From contig CAUYUJ010022053.1 in NCBI GenBank assembly GCA_963575745.1, positions 23,501 through 87,500 on the forward strand: DNA of 64,000 nucleotides, read 5' to 3'. The notes beneath the pieces are model-generated. The model made no database searches. It was not told where the DNA came from and worked only from the letters and a program-made list of their open reading frames with translations. The stretch comes from Prorocentrum cordatum (Eukaryota > Sar > Dinophyceae > Prorocentrales > Prorocentraceae). Shown one piece after another: positions 29,991 to 40,232 of the stretch; the first letter of the stretch is position 1; every line of letters begins with the position of its first letter. A program made the position numbers and the translations under genes.

Positions 29991-30204
29991 TCGAGGCGGT
30001 CTGGGGTGAGCGAGTGGCATCTGCGGCGGATCCGCAAAGACGGCGGCCCGCGGAAATCCCGCCGGCCGCCTGCCGCGGCGCCGCCGGGGCCTGGCCTCCG
30101 CGGGGCGCCCTGTGGCGGGGGGGAACAAAGGAGGGGGGTGGGAACCGCCGTGCCGGGGTGGGGTTGGGCGGGGTGGTGTGGAGGGGGAAACCGAAGAAAA
30201 GTGG

Positions 30205-30315
30205 GTAAGGAGGAGGGGGAGGAGGGGGAGGAGGAGGAGGAGGAGCAGGAGGGGGAGGAGCAGAAGGAAGAGAAAGAGGAGGACGAGGATGAGGATGAGG
30301 ATGAGGATGAGGATG

Positions 30316-30349
<34 letters not shown>

Positions 30350-30525
30350 CGGTAATGATGACGGCGAAGGTGATGACGGGGGGAGGAAGGGGAGTTGGCT
30401 AAGGACGACGAGGCGGACGAGGAGGATAATGAGGAAGAGGAGAAGGCGGAGGAGGAGAAGGAGGAGGAGGAGGTGGAAAAAGAAGAAGAATAAGAAAAAG
30501 AAGAAGAGGAAGAAGCGGAGGAGGA
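30205..30525. repeat. (GGA)n and (GAT)n tract
   Basis: GGA, then GATGAGGATGAGG, GATGAT, then GGA/AAGAAG. Confidence 0.9.
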
Positions 30526-30970
30526 CGTTTGACATCCACGCTCTCTGACCCCCTTTTAACAATGGGTTGCTTCCTCTCTGTCTGACAGCTGGGACAAGCG
30601 CAGCGGCAAAGAGGTCGGGCGCACCGTGCGACAACGACGCCCAGAAGAACGAGTCTTTAGCCAACCCTCGAGAAAAGGCTAGGTGCAGCGCCAACGGTCC
30701 AGGGCAAAGCGCCCGTGGCGCGCTAAGTGCGCGAAGCAAGGCCCGCAAGGAGACCGTGCTCCGCGCGTCTTGTTCGGGGTGGGGGGCGCCAGAGTCCGTG
30801 CTCCGACGCCCAACCAACCCACCACCCACTCCATGGGTTGCCGCTGACGACGAGAGCAATGTTCTCGCCCATGGGCCCCCCCCCCCCTGCGGGCAAACAA
30901 AGGTGACCATCGGGCTACTACCCGCCTGTTGTCCTGGGAAGGGGTCCCAGTGGCACAGGCGCAAGGGGCG
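30526..30970. other. No gene recognised
   Basis: Unique GC-rich sequence between purine arrays; open frames extend only because the flanking arrays have no stops. Confidence 0.5.
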
Positions 30971-31560
30971 GAAAAGGAGGAGGAGGAGGAGGAGGAGGAG
31001 GAGGAGGTATGAGGTAGGAGGAGAGAGCTGGAGTAAGAGGGAGGATGGAAAAAGGGGGAGCAGGGGAGGGGGAGGACGAGAGAGGGAGCAGGAGGAAGAG
31101 GAGGAAGAGGAAAAGATGAGGATGAGGATGAGAAATGATATTGTGAGGGGGAGGAGGAGAGGAGGGGAGGAAGAGGAGGAAGATGAAAGGAGGAGGAGGT
31201 GGAGGAGGAGGAAAAGAGGGAGGAGCACGAAAAGGAGGAGGAGGAGGAGGAGAAGGGCAAGGAGGAGGAAGAGAAGGAAGAGGAAGAGGAGGAGAGGGAG
31301 CAGAAAGAGATGAAGGAGGAGCAGGATCAGGAGCAGGAGCAGGAGAAGGAGGAGGAGGAAGAGGAGGAGGGGCAGGGGGAGGAGAAGGAGGAGGATGACG
31401 AGGAGGAGGGGGACGAGGCGGAGGAGGAGGAGGAGGGCGAAGAGGACGAGGAGGAGGAGGAGGAGGAGGAGAAGGAAAAGGAGGAGAAGGCGGTGGAGGG
31501 ACGAGGAAGAGGAGGAGGATGAGAAGGAGGAGAAGGAGGAGGAGGAGGAGGAGGGCAGGC
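30971..31560. repeat. Long (GGA)n-rich purine tract
   Basis: About 590 bp, almost entirely purine on the plus strand. Confidence 0.9.
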
Positions 31561-31699
31561 GGAGGAGGGCAGGCAGACCAGAGTGAGGGAGCCGAATGGT
31601 CTTGTAGTCGACCAGCATGGAAATGATGCCCGCGGTAATGCAAAATGCCTCAGGAGGCCATGATGACGTCGTTTTCCGAGTGGGGCTAGCCAGCGGCAC

Positions 31700-31780
31700 T
31701 GGCAAGGGATGGACCGCAGGGGCAAGGATGCAAGCGTAGCCTAGGGAGATCGCTCATCGTTATCATGCGGGTTGATTGTA
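31700..31780. mobile_element. Family Z fragment, copy 2
   Basis: GGATGCAAGCGTAGCCTAGG..CGCTCATC..ATGCGGGTTGATTGTA; right half only. Confidence 0.55.
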
Positions 31781-31984
31781 ACCCCGTCCCTAGGTGCGTG
31801 GGTGGCGTAGGGCTCCGCGGCCCTGACTATGATCATTGATGGTGGCTTGTGGAGTTCGCAATGAGAGAGCATGGCAACTCCTGATCCGCCTGGCTGGTGC
31901 CCGGTTGCGTGTTTAAAATTATGTGCCCCTCCCAGGGCTCGCCCTCTCTCGTTCACACGAGGGGGTCTTGGGGCTCAGCCTGGG

Positions 31985-32055
31985 CCCTTGGCCCGCGAAC
32001 TCGAACAACAACAACACCACCAACAACAACACCAACAACAATAACATTACCCTCA
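31985..32055. repeat. (CAACAACAC)n microsatellite
   Basis: AACAACAACAACACCACCAAC tract with CACC interruptions. Confidence 0.85.
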
Positions 32056-32289
32056 TGCGCGATGCTTCCACACGAAACATGCGACCATGATGATAACCAT
32101 CCCCATCATGGGGGTCTATTGTTTTATAGCGGGGCCCGTTATTCCCATTCCCAGATCTCCCGCCCAATGAGGTTTTGGGCACACCTCCTCCGAGGAAGTT
32201 CAACCTATCCCGCCGCGAAAACGCATGCCCGCGCATTGCTGCGCCGATGCGAGACCGCTAGTGGAGCCCCAGCCAAAGGGAAAGCACAA

Positions 32290-32971
32290 GGAAGTATCGA
32301 ACGACAGGATTGCCTTGGTGGGGATGGGGGCTGTCGGCGGCGAGGCAAGGACCTGGCCCTGAATAGAAAGGGAGGAAGTTTCGAGCAGGGCCGCTGTTGT
32401 TGCTGGGAGCGGCGCAAATGCTGAAGAGGGCGCTAGCCCAGCGTAAAACAAAACGAAGTCTCGAGCGGAACCGCTGATTTTTGGGGACGGCGGTTGCCGG
32501 CGGCGAGGAGGAACACCGCCTTGAGCAAGAAGGGAGGACGTCTCGAGCGGGAGCAGTGGTTTTGTCGGGACGGGGGCTGTCGGCGGCGAGGAACAGCACC
32601 TTCCTGAGGACAAAAAAAAAGGAAGCCTCGAGCGGGAGCGTTGTTCTTGCTGGGAACGGCGCCAATTCAAAAGAGCGGATCCAGCGTAAAACGGGAGGAA
32701 GGCTCGGGCGGGAGCGCTGGTTTTGTCAGGACGGCGGCTTTCGGCGGCGAGGAGAAGCACCGCATTGAGTAAAAAAGGGAGGAAGTCTCGAGCGGGAGCG
32801 TTGTTGTTGCTGCTGGGGGCGGCGCCGATGAGAGAAAGAGTAGCGAGCCTGTCCAAGGTAAAACGGGAGGAAGTCTCGAGCGGTAGCGCTGGTTTTGTTG
32901 GGACGGCGGCTTTCGGCGGCGAGCAAGAGCACTGGCCCTGAGTAAAAAGGAGGACGTCTCGAGCGGGAGCG

Positions 32972-33003
<32 letters not shown>

Positions 33004-33015
33004 GGGAGGCTGGTT
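32290..33015. repeat. GAGGAAGTCTCGAGCGGGAGCG satellite
   Basis: The motif GGAAGTCTCGAGCGGGAGCG recurs every 60-110 bp, alternating with GGACGGCGGCTTTCGGCGGC and GTAAAACGGGAGG. It is the left arm of the CAA-centred composite. Confidence 0.75.
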
Positions 33016-33410
33016 TTGGCGCCCCCCAAACCGCTCGAGCGTGAGCCTCGTTTTCGATGAAAATGTAGCCGGCGCCGAGGCAAGAGCGTCAAATCGCCTG
33101 GGAGGGTCCAACAATAAACACATTTTGAGTACTCAACACTCAGCAACAAGAACAGCAGCAGCAACAACAATACACATCAACAACAGCAGCAGCAGCAACT
33201 GCAACAACAACAACAACACCAACACCACCAACAACAACGACAACAACACCAACACCACCAACAACACCAACAACAACAACAACACCAACACCAACAACAA
33301 CAACAACAACAACAACATCAACCACAACAACGCCAACAACCGCAACAACATCAGCAGCAACAACAACGACAACAACAACACCCAAATTAAGACTGCTCGC
33401 TCTTATACGC
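32970..33410. repeat. (GTT)n then (CAA)n arrays facing each other
   Basis: GTTGTTGTT at 32970-33003 and CAA/CACCAA from 33150 to 33390 are inverse microsatellites separated by about 150 bp. Confidence 0.85.
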
Positions 33411-34320
33411 GTGCTTGTTCCCAAACACTCTTCGTCTTTGACCATGCCCCGCTTTACGGGAGATACCTCTCTTCCCTGCCACGTGTAACTGGCGCAACCT
33501 TAAACGGAAGGGGGCCGCTGAGGGCTGCAACCGGACCGAGGAGGGCAGCGAGCGGGCTGCGAAGGTCAGCGAGGGGGCTACTACGAACGGCGACGGCAGA
33601 ACCACGAACGGCATCGAAGGGCTCAACTAGCGGGGCCACGAACGGCATCGAAGAGGCCACGGAAGCAGCGGCGGGGCCTTCAAAACCGACCGCGATATCG
33701 CGAGGGGTAGCGAAGGGCATCGGAACGGGCGAAAAGCAGCGAAGAGCGACTGCGGACATTACCGGGCGGGTCAGGTGGGCGGACCCAGACGGGCGGGTCC
33801 GAGCGGGTGGGTCGCAAATGCGTGCGTCCTGCACAATTCGCCAAGAAGTTTCGGGCGAGAGCGCGATTCCCAAGTAAACTATGAGAAGCCCAAGGCGAGA
33901 GCGCAACTCCTGAATGGCAAGTGCCATGCGCGAGAGCGGAGCATTTGAGCAAACGGCGAGGCAATCTCAAGCGGGAGCGGCGGGGCCGAATTAGCTGCGA
34001 GGGGATCTGACAGCGGGAGCCATTGTTGTTGTTGCTGTTGCTGTTGTTACTGTTGTTGTTGTCTGTTGTTGTTGTCTGTTGATGATGTCTGTTGTCTGTT
34101 GTCTGTTGCTGTTCGCGAGGCAGGGGTCCAATTTGATCTTCGCGACATCCCTTGAAAGAAAACAGGGTGCGAGCCCCAGAAAGGGCTCATCAATGGAAAC
34201 AACCACCATGTGCGCAGGAAGGGGGTGGACCAACAATAACAACGTTCCAATCCTTAGGTGTCAACAACAATAACAGCAACACCGCAACCACCATCACCAA
34301 CAACAGTAACGACGGAACCC
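33400..34320. repeat. Composite repeat related to the 1176-2107 element
   Basis: Same order of landmarks: CTGCTCGCT, CCTGCCACG..TGGCGCA, GCGGGTC-rich block, CGAGAGCGC units, GGTGCGAGCCCC..AAAGGG, then CAA. Confidence 0.6.
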
Positions 34321-34519
34321 GCCTGATACATCCTCACAACGCATTCAACGTCGCGCTCTCGGGAAATACCTCTTCACATCGTATCCAAGAATCGCTCTCT
34401 TGTGTGGGACTCCCGCCACATGTACTGATACCCCGCGCCCTCGGTTCTCAGGAATCACGCCCTCGCTCTGGAAGTTCTCACGATCTACTTGGGAATCGTG
34501 GTATCGCTCGAGACGTCCT

Positions 34520-34830
34520 CGCGATCCGTGCAAGCAGTCTGTTTCAACGACCCGCCCGCTCGACCCAGCCGTCAGGGCCCGCCCGCCGACTCGCCCATTA
34601 GAATCCGCCCACCTGGCCTTCCCGTTCGGGTCCGTCCGCCTTCCCGTTCGGGTCCGTCCTCCCGACCCACGTCGTTGTCGCCGGCACCCTGTGAGCCCCT
34701 CGGGACCCACCTGCAAGCAAACTGTTTCAACGACCCGCCCGCTCGACCCGGCCGTCAGGGCCCGCCCGCCGACCCGCCCGTTGGAATCCGCCCGCCTGGC
34801 CTGCCCGCTCGGGTCCGGCCTCCCGACCCC
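34520..34830. repeat. Direct repeat, period about 190 bp, two copies
   Basis: TTTCAACGACCCGCCCGCTCG..GTCAGGGCCCGCCCGCCGAC occurs at 34550 and 34732. Confidence 0.85.
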
Positions 34831-34837
34831 ACCCGTC

Positions 34838-34918
34838 TGCTCCTCCTCCTCCTCCTCCTCCTCCTCCTCCTCCTCCTCCTCCTCCCCCTCCTCCTCCTCC
34901 CCCTCCTCCTCCTCCCGA
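34838..34918. repeat. (TCC)n microsatellite
   Basis: TCC array abutting the direct repeat, just left of a family G element. Confidence 0.9.
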
Positions 34919-34967
34919 CCCCACCCGTCTGGTTCTGCAGATGACCATCCTGCTCCTGGTCGGCTTC

Positions 34968-35162
34968 TCGGGTCGGGCGAAAGGGGGGGATAGCAAAGGG
35001 GGGGGTTGAGAATCAGCTCACGTAGCTGATTTTCCCGGCGCCTCCCGGCGCCGGAGGCGCCCATGTATCGAGGAATGGGCCCCTCGGTGAGGCCGAAACC
35101 AGCTGCATGCAGCAAATTTCGTACCCCCCCCTTTCCCACCCCCCCCCTTTCGCCCGACCCGA
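34968..35162. mobile_element. Family G TIR element, copy 2, 5-bp target duplication GCTTC
   Basis: TCGGGTCGGGCGAAAGGGGG ends; GCTTC at 34963-34967 repeats at 35163-35167. Interior as in copy 1 plus a GGCGCCGGAGGCGCC insert. Confidence 0.92.
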
Positions 35163-35169
35163 GCTTCCT

Positions 35170-35930
35170 GCTGATTTTTGGTGTTCCATCCTCCATACTT
35201 CCCCCTGTCGCTTTTCAATGGTCTTCCCTTTTCAGTTCTATGGGGTGCGCTGAATACGCGTGGCAGGCAGGAAAATAGACCCCAAAGCGATGCACGATGA
35301 AGACGAAAAAGTTGGGCATCGAATCTTCACGGTAGACATGTTGAGTGAAGCGCGAGCAGATACGAACGAACACTACTAAACTGATTTTTGTCGTTGTCGC
35401 CGGCTCCCTCACCACGAATCAAACACCGACGCACGGCTGGCCCCAACACGTGAGACCCAAGACCGCCGGGTAAACAAGGAACATCAGACGAGCCGCCGCA
35501 AGAGCGCAAACGCCACTGGGAGAAGGAAAGACAGCGGGGATGACAGCGCGCACAATTCGCCTGACAGGTTCGCAGCAGCTTCAAGACACGAAAGCGTCCC
35601 ATCTTCAACATGAAATTATCGCTTCAGCGCTGTGCGCATGTGTCCCAAACGCTTGCAACAATTGCAGGAATTGTGGGCGGTTCCTTTTTCAACATGTTGT
35701 TACCGCGCTAGCGCCACGAACATTCGTCACACCATTTTGCAACCGCTTCAAGGGTTCGTTTCGTTGAAACCCTAGGAATGAAATTGTGGAGCAATTCACT
35801 GTTGTCAGGACGCATCAGCCACCTTGATTCGCAAGGTCGAACCTCCAGGAACGGCGTCCTCGCACGATTTATTTGTTGTCAGGACGCAACAATCACATTG
35901 ATCCTCGGCGTTGGCGTACTAGACATGGTG
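35170..35930. other. No gene; one unit of the 88-bp satellite
   Basis: 35610-35770 resembles the 17.4-kb satellite (TTGCA..GAATTGTGGGCGG..GCGCTAGCGCCACGAACATTCG). The remainder is unassigned. Confidence 0.5.
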
Positions 35931-36239
35931 TCTCGGCACGGGTGAAACTTCCCCCGCGGTTGTACTTTCAAGGGCCACTTCCTGCAGCTCGTAGCGTCGT
36001 GCAGCATGACCCCTATGGGTAAAGGAGGAACAAACAAAGAGAGATAGAGAGATCCTAGTGCAACTCAACATGGTGCCCCTGCTCCTCCCCCCTTTTTCTT
36101 GCGCAGGCTGCGGGGGCGCCACACTGGCGCCCGAAGCGTCGGGCCCCCGCCGGGCCCTCGCGTGAAGGCAAGGAGAGCGCAATGCAGCACGACGGCGGCC
36201 GAGAGGCAGAGGAAGCACGAGGGGACATGCCATGACAGT

Positions 36240-36362
36240 TCCTCCCCCTCCTCCTCCCTCCCCCTCCTCCTCCTCCTGCTCCTCCTCCTTTTCCTCCTCC
36301 TCCTCCCCCTCCTCCTCCTGCTCCTCCTCATCCTCCTCCTCCTTCTCCTCCTCCTCCTGCTG
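36240..36362. repeat. (TCC)n microsatellite
   Basis: TCC with CTGCTCC interruptions. Adjacent minus-strand sequence 36480-36370 is GC3-rich (SLLARADEVYAALPCAAAEG), a weak exon candidate. Confidence 0.85.
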
Positions 36363-36511
36363 CACCCCATCCCATCCTCCCCGCGGCAGCCCCGCGCTCC
36401 TGCCCGCGCCCTCCGCCGCGGCGCACGGCAGCGCGGCGTACACCTCGTCCGCGCGGGCCAGCAGCGACTGCGGCGCGGGGGGGGGTGGCGCGACGCCTCG
36501 ACCGTGCTTTG

Positions 36512-36710
36512 GATGGTGGGCTTGTCTTCCACCGTCACCACCATAAGTAGGGGGAGGGAATCCTCCTCCACCTCCTCCCCCTCCTCCTCCCCCCCTCCTC
36601 CTCCTCCTCCTCCTCCTCCTCCTCCTCCTCCTCGTCCTCCTCCTCCTCCTCATCCTCCACCTCCTTCCCCCCTCCAACTTATGGTGGTGGCGGTGGGAAA
36701 CAGGCCCATC
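36512..36710. mobile_element. Family T TIR element with (TCC)n core, copy 2
   Basis: GATGGTGGGCTTGTCTTCCA then CCGTCACCACCATAAGTAGG faces its inverse around TCC repeats. Confidence 0.8.
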
Positions 36711-36801
36711 GTCGGATGCGTTGGACTGCGGCGCTGCTCGAGCGGAGAGCCCGTCAACACGAGGCTGACACGCCACGCGCAGGACATCCGTGAGACGAAA
36801 G

Positions 36802-36942
36802 CCAGGTCGTGCATGTTCCCCGACAGGCGGATTCTGGACGAGTGGGGACAAGTAGTAGAAACATACACCGAAAGGACCAAACATAGTTAAAACAAACGCC
36901 CATGTTTGAATCTTCCTCCTGTGGAGGACATGCCCGACTTAA
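36802..36942. mobile_element. Family A element, copy 5
   Basis: CCAGGTCGTGCATGTTCCCC..GGCGGATTCTGGACGA to CCTCCTGTGGAGGACATGCC then CGACTTAA. Confidence 0.85.
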
Positions 36943-37194
36943 GACTAGAAGCTCTGCTGGGGCGCCCAGGCAGACAGCCCGGGGGAGCCTCAACGGCGAA
37001 GCCGACGGGGCGCGTCGCCCCGAAACGCCCAGAATCAGGTCGAGGATGCGGGTCGGCGATCGAGGTGGTGCGGAGCGGCGGAGATCGACGGCCAAATCGA
37101 CAGGCCAGCAGGGCCTCCCTTGAGGGCAGGAAGAACATAATCCGAGGTCGAACTGGATCGGAATGGAGACCGATCGAAATCGGATCTCGTCGTC

Positions 37195-37452
37195 GTCGTC
37201 GCGGCGGAGATTATTATCCCTCTATTGTTGGGCGGGCTGGATAATGTTTGGCGCTTCTTTCTCCAAGGGAATCATCAATCCATTGTGGTATTCCCTGCGC
37301 GAGGCAGGATTGGTGAGCATGCTCATATGAGGATTGCAATCGCAATCAATGGTTGTGGTTGTAGTGTCGTGATTGTAGTCTCCATTGTAATCGCCGTTGC
37401 CGTCGCGGCGGAGATCAGTTTCCCTCTATCGTTGGGCGGGCTAGATAATGTT
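37195..37452. repeat. Direct repeat, about 57 bp, two copies
   Basis: CGTCGCGGCGGAGAT followed by CCCTCTATTGTTGGGCGGGC occurs at 37195 and about 37402. Confidence 0.8.
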
Positions 37453-37739
37453 GAGGTTTCTTGCTCCCAGGAAATAGTGCTCCCTGGGCTACCACCCTGC
37501 AGGACAAAGGAATTTGATGTCGTCTGTAAGAAGGTTGCAATACACATCGACACAGTCTTCGCCAAAGGCATTGCTCGCAATCTCCTCCTTCATCTCGTCG
37601 TCGTCGTTGTGGTGCGGCGGGTGCCGTGGGGAAGTACTCATGTTCCACTATCTGCGGGGTCCCATTCCGTTAACAAGGGCGTCGATGAGATAATTAGTTA
37701 CCACTTTTGGAGGGGCTAAGGACATTTAAACAAGTTAAC

Positions 37740-38020
37740 GCCTCCCTGTCGCACCCCAGGGCCGGTCGAAAGGATGGGCCAGGCGTTTCGCCTGAGACTT
37801 CCTCACAACTGATGGCCCTGAAGCTTACACATAGGCAGGCTTCACATATGGAGGGTGGGCGTTTTCAAAGTGTGGCTGGCACGCTTCAGGGTCTTCAAAC
37901 GGTTGTCTCCCAACGAGGCAGCTCCCTCAGTGGAAATGTACATTGTAGGGGCCTGTGTAGTGGGAGCTTGGACAGAAGGCAAAGTCCAACATCGTTGATG
38001 AGTCTTGGGTTTCCACTAGT
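37740..38020. repeat. Block related to 17330-18055
   Basis: CGTTTCGCCTGAGACTTCCT..CACATATGGAGGGTGG..GAGGCAGCTCCCTCAGTGGA..CAACATCGTTGATGA in the same order as at 17.3-18.05 kb, with most satellite units missing. Confidence 0.7.
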
Positions 38021-38021
38021 C

Positions 38022-38160
38022 CTCCTCCTCCTCCACCTCCTCTTCCTCCTCTTCATCCCCTCCTTCCCTTCCACCTCTTCCTCGTTCGCTCCGTCCTCTC
38101 CTCCCCCTCCTCGACGCTCTCGTGCTCCTCCTCCTCCTCCTCCTCCTCGTCCTCCTGGCC
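38022..38160. repeat. (TCC)n microsatellite
   Basis: Interrupted TCC array. Confidence 0.8.
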
Positions 38161-38537
38161 TCCTAGCAACAATCCAAGAAACCCGCACGGACCTCAACAA
38201 GCTTGTGTGCCAATTCGTTCGCCGACTATAGTGTAGTTACTACCACAAGGAAATCAAGACACAATAAAGAACGCGCCCCCGTTTGGCACCAGCAGCGCCT
38301 GGGGGTGCACGAGGAGCGCTGGAAGAACAACCATGAAAGAACCCGAAGAACGGCGAATACCTTCCGGATCCAAACTGCCCCTGCTGCCCCGATACGCAAA
38401 ACGCGGCCCGCACCATGCCGACACGGAACCGAATCCGTGTATTTGACAGGCGTAGGCCTGGCGCGAGACGTTCGCCAAACACGTGGGTCAACACGGACCG
38501 ATCCAACACGCAGCGTCTGCAACACGGACAAACACGG

Positions 38538-38710
38538 TACGGTGGAGGCATTGGATAAGAAATCCTTAGATAAGGAACCTAGGATCTGGAGGCCGGTGGG
38601 AAGCCAATCCAGGCTTGGCCATGGATATCACCGCGGCCCTCATTAGATAAGGAATCCTCCAGGCTCTGGGGCCTCCAGCGCGCATTCCTTGAACCAACGC
38701 CCTCACCGTA
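38538..38710. mobile_element. Family O TIR element, copy 2
   Basis: TACGGTGGAGGCATTGG and inverse CCAACGCCCTCACCGTA. Family interior. Confidence 0.85.
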
Positions 38711-38844
38711 TGGCACTGCCAGGGAAGCGCCAAAACCAAGGAACACCGGAGCTCCCCTGGCACGGCGGGGGCTTTTCGTCCACGAGCGGGCTCCCCGACC
38801 TGGACCTCGGGAGCGGCCCGAAAACCCGAACCCCTCCTGGGCCG

Positions 38845-38970
38845 GGAGGAGGAGGAGGAGTAGGAGAAGCAAGAGGAGGAGTAGGAGTGAGGGGAAGGAG
38901 GAGATGGAGGAGGAGGAGGAGGAGGTGGAGGAGGAGGAGGTGGAGGGGGAGGAGTAGTAGGAGGAGGAAG
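38845..38970. repeat. (GGA)n microsatellite
   Basis: GGA with GTAGGA and GTGGA interruptions. The following GGCGG..CCTAAGCCTTTCGGAGAAACC recurs after the GGA array at 53330. Confidence 0.85.
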
Positions 38971-39089
38971 AACAGGACGGGTCGCCTAAGCCTTTCGGAG
39001 AAACCCTCCAGCCGAAAGCGGTCCTTACGCAATCGCGTCGACTGCACGCGTTGCGTTTTGAAACGCGGGCGCATCATAGCAGCATCGGG

Positions 39090-39275
39090 GGGAAAACAGA
39101 ACACGTAGTTCCGACACCGCTGCTCCCCGGGCCTCTCCTGGTGCGCCTTCCGATGCGAATGTCGAGGCGGATCCAGCGGTAGCGAAAAAGAGAAAGCCTC
39201 CGCGGAGGCCGCGGAGGCCCAACGAGCAGAAACGGAGGGAACTGTAGCGGTATGGGACCCTGTTCCCCCTCGGAG
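39090..39275. repeat. Dispersed repeat family AA, copy 2
   Basis: Most complete copy: GAACACGTAGTTCCGACACC to GCGGTATGGGACCCTGTTCC, weakly inverted ends. Confidence 0.55.
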
Positions 39276-39306
39276 TTCCAGCACGGGCGCCTCATGGCAA
39301 CTAAGG

Positions 39307-39345
39307 TCAGGTCGGGCGTGCCCCCCTACAGGCGGATTTTTTGGA
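39307..39345. mobile_element. Family A left-end fragment, copy 10
   Basis: TCAGGTCGGGCGTGCCCCCC then TACAGGCGGATTTTTTGG; the rest is absent. Confidence 0.7.
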
Positions 39346-39514
39346 GGAGGCGTCCTTCCCTCCGGCGTCCGGCCCCCGCGCAACCGCGACAAGCGCCTGC
39401 AGCTGGCCCAGGAGCCCGCCGCCCGCCGCGACGTCGCCCGCCCGGGCCCTGCGCAGCGGCCACGGCGCGGCGGCGGCGCCCTCCTCCTGGGGCCACCTTC
39501 CTCCACCTCCTCAA

Positions 39515-39719
39515 TCGGGAGCGGCCAAAAGGGGGGTGTGCAAGAGGGGGGGGGGGGGGGGGGGCAAATCATGACCGGCGGCACGTGCGCGGCCCAGCGG
39601 GGGGGCCAGGGACGTAATGAAATAAGAAGAGGCGCCATGAAATCTGCGGAAATACCATGGCCCACGCCATGACATCCCCCCCCCCCCCTAGTCATCACCC
39701 CCCTCTTTTCCGCCCCCGA
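39515..39719. mobile_element. Family I TIR element, copy 1, target duplication CTCAA
   Basis: TCGGGAGCGGCCAAAAGGGG at left, CTTTTCCGCCCCCGA at right. CTCAA at 39510-39514 and 39720-39724. Inside: AAATCATGACCGGCGGCA and ATAAGAAGAGGCGCCATGA. Confidence 0.92.
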
Positions 39720-39883
39720 CTCAACTCATTCCAACAAGCCGTACATCCAGCAGGACGCGTTGGCACGACAACCGTTTTCCAGGCCGCCGAAACATGCTCA
39801 CATTGCAACACCGATTCGCGCTGGGAGAACAAGGCGCGGAGGGGAGAAGACAAAGACGAGCAGACTATACAGCAGAGGTGTGC

Positions 39884-40232
39884 TCATATCTGTCGGCACG
39901 GTTCGTACACCTCTGACGTCCATTGCTGTCTGGGCCGGCCGCAGCGCCTGTGTTCAACCCAAGTCTTTGGTGTGCCATCTTGTTGACATACGAATTGGCG
40001 AACGAGCGAACCAGGCCCATTTGCTATTTTGCGGCGCTGCTTCTGGTATCTGCCCAATAATAATTGAGAAAGCGGCTCGGCGCGAGCTCTGACCAGCACG
40101 TCTGAGTTTCTCACTCTTGAAATAAGCGGAGGCTTTACACCCAAAACGCGCCGCAAACACCAGCAATGGAACGCATAGTTTCTGCGTCGGTCAGATTGTA
40201 ATAGCCACAGAGAATCAAGCGAATACAATAGT
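39884..40232 (-). pseudogene. LINE C-terminal region
   Basis: The minus frame reads LGKLLYSLDSLWLLQSDRR, then RVLGVKPPLISRVRNSDVL, and RRCGRPRQQWTSEVY before the stop. This is the usual post-RT segment of many LINE ORF2 proteins, ending in the GRPRxxW motif. It lacks its own start; it is a continuation of ORF2 after a frameshift. Confidence 0.75.

Noticed and set aside
31199-31522. Long poly-Glu/Arg open frames over GGA arrays
   Set aside because: The frames exist only because GGA repeats lack stops; all three frames are open and give Glu, Arg or Gly runs.
33133-33445. Hydrophobic ORFs that look like membrane proteins
   Set aside because: Leu/Val runs are translations of (CAA)n on the reverse strand.
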